From Cyclaneusma minus (Eukaryota > Ascomycota > Leotiomycetes > Marthamycetales > Marthamycetaceae): 64,000 bases of DNA. A program made the position numbers and the translations under genes. Under the pieces are notes generated by a model. The model did no database searches. It was not told where the DNA came from and was given only the letters and a program-made list of their open reading frames with translations. Positions 58,601 to 64,000 of this stretch are shown in pieces. The stretch's first letter is position 1. Each line of letters begins with the position of its first letter. The stretch lies in contig JAKZHN010000041.1 in the NCBI GenBank assembly GCA_037179335.1, positions 186,001 to 250,000 of the forward strand, written 5' to 3'.

Positions 58601-61600
58601 CGTTTAACCATTACTTAACACCACCAAGGTCCGGTAATAGTCCGTTGGCTCATGCCAAGCTCCGGGAAGCATCGCAAGGTCCACGAAAATCCCCAGGGCC
58701 TTGATATTAGCATATTTGCTAAGGCGATCCACACTACTTTATCAAGTTCAAGCAAGCAAACAACCTGGCTGATAACATTCATGTTTTATGAAAATCTATT
58801 TTTCATTCCATTGGTCACACCGTCACGCTGAAGGAAGAGACAGACTCAAGGATTCCAGCTGTTCGGCGATCTCCATGATCCTGGTCTGCTGATCCAAGCG
58901 ATGGAGGGGTCCTCGGACAAGGAGACCCCTTTCAGGCCACATGGAGTCAAGGTATGGCAGCCGTTGACCGGCTCGGTAAGTACCTGATACATCGTCTAGA
59001 CGAAACTGGATTGACTTTTTGTGGTCTTCGACGTCTCGAAATTACTACTAAATGCATACTTGCCTGGAATAGGGATTTTGGAGACATTGGATGATACACA
59101 AACGGACCCCAAGCGACAGCATAATGTTCCACATATGTTATTTATTCAGTGGAAGAATACTACATGTAGGTTTGTACGTGACTGTGCCCTAAGCTCGTCA
59201 GTCGTCAGTTTTCGTGGCGGTAAAGACTGAGTACGGAGTCCACATTTGCGAGACACGACCGTTATCCCTGTTCCACTGTGCAGTTAGCTTGGAACGGCCC
59301 CAAGCCTCAAGGAGGTTTAGAACGTGCACGCCCAACTTCGGCCATTTGGTGATCCTCCAGAAAGTCGCCAGACGAGTTGCCCTTTCGCTGAGTCAGTGGC
59401 CCTACAAGACTCTAATCAAGGATTCAAGAACGTCGCCCCGTGCATTAGCTTATAGATTGCCCGGTCTCAGAACTAACCCCAGTCGTAGGTCCGCGTTATT
59501 GGATCGTGGCCCGTGGGCGCCTTTGCTGCATCAACGGGTTCATCAAACATCCCTTGCCAGCCGGGGATGATCTTCGCAAACCCTTCTATCCAAGACTCCG
59601 CTACCTGCGTGGCTTCCCATCCCCCACACATCAGCCTTCCTCAGGCTTCCTGGCACAATAGTCGAGGTAACCGGTGGCTTGCATGAGCGTTCAGCCTCCG
59701 CTCGCCATGGTCATTGGATAAGTTAAAGTGAAGCGCTGACAGTGTCGCAGAGTACGTCAAAACTATGTCATGCTCTATCAGCAATTCACGGGCAACGAGT
59801 TAAAAGCGAGTCGTTACAGTATCTCCGTGCGGAGAACCCCCAGCTCGATGATCGATCTCCCCGGCTTGTCTCAAATACGATTCCATCGGTCCTGACTCGA
59901 GCTGTTATCATGGCCCATGGGTCGTCGGGATGTGGGCACAGCAGTAGTGAACGGTACATGTAGTGTCAACATTTTTTACCAGTTATGGACAGTTGTTACA
60001 TGTATGGGCTGAGTTGAGCCATCAAACACTGAATTTGCTTAGCAGCTTGACTTCAATGGGTTCTCTCGAATCATGATCGACAACTCTCACCGGCACCAAA
60101 CCTGGCAAGCCAACATCACCGCATTTTCGGGTGGGCGACAAGCGCGGCGATTTGCGATTTAAGCTCTCGAGGACGGCAGATTACTCCTTCTTACTCATGT
60201 ACTCGCCGACCGATGAATGGGGAAGGGCTGCTGGCAGAGTGGCGGCAGCCTGTTGTCCAGTCACCGTCAGACGCCTCACGCCAAATTCCAATCAAATCAC
60301 GAGTTCGCTGGACGTTGGCCCGAGAATACGTCTTCATGGTGTTTAGAGAGTCATAGAGACCCCCAAAAACAGGCTGGCAGATATTAATTAATATTCGCAT
60401 CCATATCGCTATGTACGCAATAGTTGCGATAGGTCCCCAACAAGGCACATGTCACTCTAGCAGTTGGTGAGAATTGCAGATCTTCAACCTGCGTTGAACC
60501 CAGAGCTATCAAGGCTCAAGCAAAAACGCTTGTCGGTTCAACTTTACACATACAGGCGTACCCCTGAGACTCGAGCTAGCATGCTATTGTATTGCTCTCG
60601 GCTACTGCTCCAAAAACAAAGGCCTATTATTAGCATAAACTATTTATCTTTCTACTCAGCAGATACTCGGCACTGGCACATGCAACAGCAGGGGATTCTG
60701 GAATTTGGGAATCGCCAGAGATGTATTTCATGTACGGCTATTACTTGAACCATGACGCTGACACAAAGGCTGAAGACGACGACGCAGTTAACTTTCCCAG
60801 CTGAAACAACATATCAAGTAGCTTACACTTTCCTCGAGTCAGGACCTCGAGACAAGAGCCTCAGGGTACATGTAGTCTCCCAAGCAGCCGACAGAACTTG
60901 CATCACCAGAAATCTGTTGACACACGATCGATTTTCATTCACGCCGAGGCTAGAGCACATGAGCCAGATGACGGCAAGCCAAAGCGGAGAGTGGTCTCCC
61001 TTTCGGGACAAAGCCTTAAAGGTCTGGAGGCCTCCCGATATGAACTGAAACAGGGTATAACGTCGATCAATTAATCTACCGCCATTCTAATTTTGCTTGT
61101 TTCGCTCATCATCCTTCTATCCGTGGGGTCACGGAGCTGGGGGATCTCAAGCTGCTCCATGCGCTCGGTGCTTTCCAGAACAACCCTCTTTTTCCTTGTT
61201 GAAATGGTCCAGACAGCAGACTTCAGTTCCGGGGCCCACGGTTTGGATCCCGAATATTCTTGTTTCCCGTGCTTTCCGCAAAAACCGTGTGATCGCTGCT
61301 CGGATGACGAGTTCTGGGACTCCTCGCAGGTCCAGCTTGAAGCTCTCAAGGGTACTTTATTTCTCGTGCTGCGAGTTGCACGACATTCGGAGATTCTCCA
61401 AAAACGTGAGAGAGCGGCTTGTCGCTCGATTTGTGTCTCAGATTTCTCGCTGCTGGTGTCACTGCGGCCTCCTTTGCACCACTCGAGTCTCGGGGCTAGA
61501 GAGTCGGATTGGGGCGCGATGACGATGCGGCCGTGGGCGGAACACTATATGTGCTGCACTATATTAATGCGCGCATGTCCTGCTGTAGCAGCGACTGCGT

Positions 61601-62913
61601 ACGGGTGTGCTTCCGTGCGAGATCTTGCGTGTGAAGGATGCGCAGAACTGCAGATTGCTATGCGGCTGTCTGGACTGGCGGAGAGCATGGGGCACGTCGG
61701 TGCGTCTCTTCTCTTTCCCAGTCTGGCACTTCCACCTTCTGACGCCTTTCCAGATGATCAGATGTTTTTACAGCCTTCGGTATTGACGCTGGTGACGACG
61801 AGATGGTAACGGCGTCTTCGAGCTTCTCAAGTCGGCACCACTGCCGATTTATTTCCCTATGATCTGCGAAGACTGCCCGCCCCGCTCTCTCCACTCATCC
61901 TTCCCGAGTCCTCCACCAGCTGGCAGCCAGCACCGACATGAGTTGCGAATGCGAAATGCATTGATGCGAATTGAAAGAAAAAAAAAGCACGTAAGTGGGT
62001 TTCGATGCCGATCGAAAGCTTGATTGGTCGTGACGCGTATGTGCAGATTCGTCACCATTCGCCTTCGTTTATCTCGTATCATCGAGTGCCCCTGAAAGGC
62101 TGAAAGAGCTGGGTAGGTATTCATCTGCATTGGGAGTACGACTCTCTGAAGGCAGCAAGTGTGTAAGTCTTGATATATAGCGAAGAACACCGGTGCAGCT
62201 TGTAAGGCAAGCAGAAGATGCGACAAATGTCGTGAATTAGGCACTTTTCATCCTTTCACAAGGCCAACTTGCTACTTCAGGAGGCGAGCTAAGTAGCCGT
62301 GGCCTGGATGCCGATGAAGATTTGGATGGATACTACTCGATGGTCCTATCGACCACTCGCTAGGCTTTTGCTACTTTGCGATTCCGGTTCCAAGTCATTG
62401 TTGTTTTTCTGCTCTCGTCATCTTCCCTCTTGAAGGTTGCGTCTCTTTTTGTGTGTTTTCGAGGATTCGCATTTCTCTGACCGAAAACCACGGCAGACAC
62501 TTTCTGGGAAAGGAAGAGGGAGAAGAGAAAAAGAGTGGGGGTTATACCCATGCAGGGGCTTTCGACCACGATGGTGTTGAGTGAAGGAGGAGGGTGAGAA
62601 GATGAAAGGAGCGGGTTGAGTCTTGCTCCCGCTGCTGCACATCACTCGAAAGAGTACTTGAGGCACGATGGCCAGTCTCGAAGGAAGCCACCTCAGCTTC
62701 TACGTCGCCAGACACGGCTTATTGATTTTGGAAGACAGAACTTTGAATGTCAATGATAATTTGATTAAAATAGTCAATAAAGTACCTTGTATGCTTTACA
62801 TACGAAGAAACAAGGAAAATAAACATACCTACCAGCTCTCCAGCACATTTCCCTGCAGGGAGCAATGCTGCAAACCACAAATGAACTCCCCACCATGACA
62901 TCTACCAAGCTTC
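58601..62913. other. GC-balanced region, no gene I can support
   Basis: Composition is normal, but open frames overlap on both strands and show no known domain. The longest is 238 codons at 61,093-61,809 with an overlapping 141-codon frame, and neither starts convincingly. TACATGTA palindromes cluster at 59,161, 59,955, 59,997 and 60,867. The region could contain decayed gene or transposon sequence or unannotated non-coding transcripts. Confidence 0.4.
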
Positions 62914-63831
62914 TCAGCTGTCACCGACGCGGACATAGTCAATAGCAACACTATCCTCCGTAGTGCTCACCATCACCCTCCCCAACTCATTCACATCAAC
63001 CGCCTCCGCATTCGTCAAATCCACCTCAACCGCGTTCTCCCGCCCAAATTCACTCTTCGCCAGCACACTCGCATCCCCAAACTCCACTCTCCCAAAATCC
63101 GCCACTTCCCCACTGGTCGAGTCATCCTCAACAACCCATCCCGCCGTCTGACCCAAGAGCATGGAATTCATGGCCGAAGCTGACAGCTCTTTCCACGCCG
63201 TCTTGCCAGTTGCAAGATTCTCAAACTTTGCAAGCGCGTGCATGCTATTGTTGCCGTGTAGCGTGATGCGGATGGGGGAGCCGGCGGCGAGTGGGAAGTT
63301 GAAGACTGGGGTGCGGGGGCCGGGGAGCCAGTGGGCGTAGGCGACGTGGCTGTGTGTGGTGACGTTTGGGGCGGTGATGAGGGTGGTGGTGTAGATGCCG
63401 GCGCGGAGGATGGCGGGTTGGGAGGGAGTGAGGCCGTCGAGGGCAATGTAGGCGGAGATGGTCGAGGAGCCGAGGGGGGCGGAGCTGTTGGTGCTACTAT
63501 TGGAATGATTTGAAGAGTGGGTAAGGGGGATGGAGGGGACGTGGAGCGTGGCGGTGACGCTCGTGAAGAGTCTGGCGGTCTCTGCAAAGGCGAGTGTGGA
63601 GAATGTGGCGTGGGAGAAGGGAAGGACGGCACCGGCCCAGCGAGGGGAGGTCGAGTTGAGTGGCTGGGTGCGGTTGCTGTCGCTGGACGAGCTGGTGCTG
63701 TTGGTGAGGGCGAGAGCCTCGCGAGGGGTCCAGAGAAGCTGGCGGCTGGGGAGATCGCTATTCTGGACGGGGTGGGCGGAGACGATGCAGGCGCAGAGAA
63801 CAGTCATCGTGAGAGCGACGGAGACCTTCAT
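62914..63831 (-). CDS. Secreted G1-peptidase-like protein, catalytic residues lost
   Basis: A single-exon gene of 305 aa. The N-terminal 20 residues (MKVSVALTMTVLCACIVSAH) are a clear signal peptide. A Ser/Asn-rich region with many N-glycosylation sequons follows. The G1 (eqolisin, aspergillopepsin II/scytalidoglutamic peptidase) fold is recognisable from W65 (WAGAVL) onward: ISAYIALDG, then PAILRAGI, AGSPIRITL, KFENLATGK and TAGWVVEDD, then DFGRVEF. In active members the third motif is ILQTG, whose Gln is catalytic, and the fifth is AEWIVEDF, whose Glu is catalytic. Here they are R143 and G231. The paired Cys residues of the classic domain are also absent. The product is therefore probably a non-proteolytic secreted or wall-associated protein. 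The reading frame is intact over its full length, which argues against a dead gene. Confidence 0.85.
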   Translation of the reverse strand: MKVSVALTMTVLCACIVSAHPVQNSDLPSRQLLWTPREALALTNSTSSSSDSNRTQPLNSTSPRWAGAVLPFSHATFSTLAFAETARLFTSVTATLHVPSIPLTHSSNHSNSSTNSSAPLGSSTISAYIALDGLTPSQPAILRAGIYTTTLITAPNVTTHSHVAYAHWLPGPRTPVFNFPLAAGSPIRITLHGNNSMHALAKFENLATGKTAWKELSASAMNSMLLGQTAGWVVEDDSTSGEVADFGRVEFGDASVLAKSEFGRENAVEVDLTNAEAVDVNELGRVMVSTTEDSVAIDYVRVGDS

Positions 63832-64000
63832 CTTGATAGGATGGATGAGACCAACTTACCTGGGAGGATTCTGCCTGAGGAAATGGTGATTCTGGGGAAA
63901 TGAATAGACTTGGTTAGAATCTTTTGAGCTTTTCTCGTGGTCTTGTATGTTTTTTGGCCAACGGAGGCTTTCTAGGAGGGAAAATACTAGAAGCAGGTCG
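63832..64000 (-). promoter_or_regulatory. Upstream region of the G1-like gene, cut by the window end
   Basis: Presumed 5' leader and promoter of the minus-strand G1-like gene. A CAGGTAAG word lies just upstream of the ATG, but no acceptor makes a normal-length intron within it. No TATA box is evident. Confidence 0.3.

Noticed and set aside
61093..61809. Longest open frame in 58.6-62.9 kb (238 codons)
   Set aside because: The reading overlaps other long frames on both strands, lacks a convincing ATG, and shows no domain or splice structure. GC-normal DNA yields such frames by chance.
63168..63632. Pro/Ser-rich frame overlapping the G1-like gene
   Set aside because: It is another frame of the C-rich 5' half of the G1-like coding strand and has no leader or conserved motif.

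Overview
The window is nuclear DNA of a filamentous ascomycete (Pezizomycotina). The class is probably Dothideomycetes-like, but I cannot fix it from sequence alone. The reasons are genes with short 36-62 bp GTRAGT...YAG introns, fungal protein families (G1 peptidase, MUP-type permease, NCS1 permease, C2H2 regulator), and a sharp split between GC-balanced gene-bearing DNA and extremely AT-rich DNA full of repeat-induced point mutation (RIP)-type decay.

Layout: 1-903 is the end of an AT-rich block. 904-19,091 is GC-balanced and carries the main gene run: an NCS1 permease with a nonsense codon (minus), a divergent biuret-hydrolase-like/allophanate-hydrolase-like fusion with an apparent frameshift (plus), an ankyrin/two-BTB protein (plus), a MUP1-like amino-acid permease (plus), a BED-like zinc finger joined to an HbpS/UPF0303-like domain (minus), and a two-finger C2H2 transcription factor (minus). 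19,092-25,560 has normal composition but no recognisable gene apart from one weak secreted-type ORF.

25,560-58,600 is a 33 kb AT-rich block with no functional gene. Inside it I can reconstruct a three-level nest of dead LTR retrotransposons. Copia A (minus, about 32,309-50,765) is interrupted by Copia B (minus, about 36,231-48,957), which is interrupted by a Ty3/Gypsy element (plus, 38,655-45,760). Reverse-transcriptase YxDD motifs are now YxNN, and Gln and Trp codons have become stops, as C-to-T mutation on either strand predicts.

58,600-62,913 is GC-balanced again but has no gene I can support. 62,914-63,831 (minus) encodes a secreted G1-peptidase-like protein that has lost both catalytic residues.

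Functionally, the left pair reads as a small nitrogen-scavenging module: a ureide/nucleobase-type permease beside a two-domain enzyme predicted to take biuret through allophanate to ammonia. Both members look disabled in this assembly. The other genes are unrelated housekeeping, regulatory or secreted functions.
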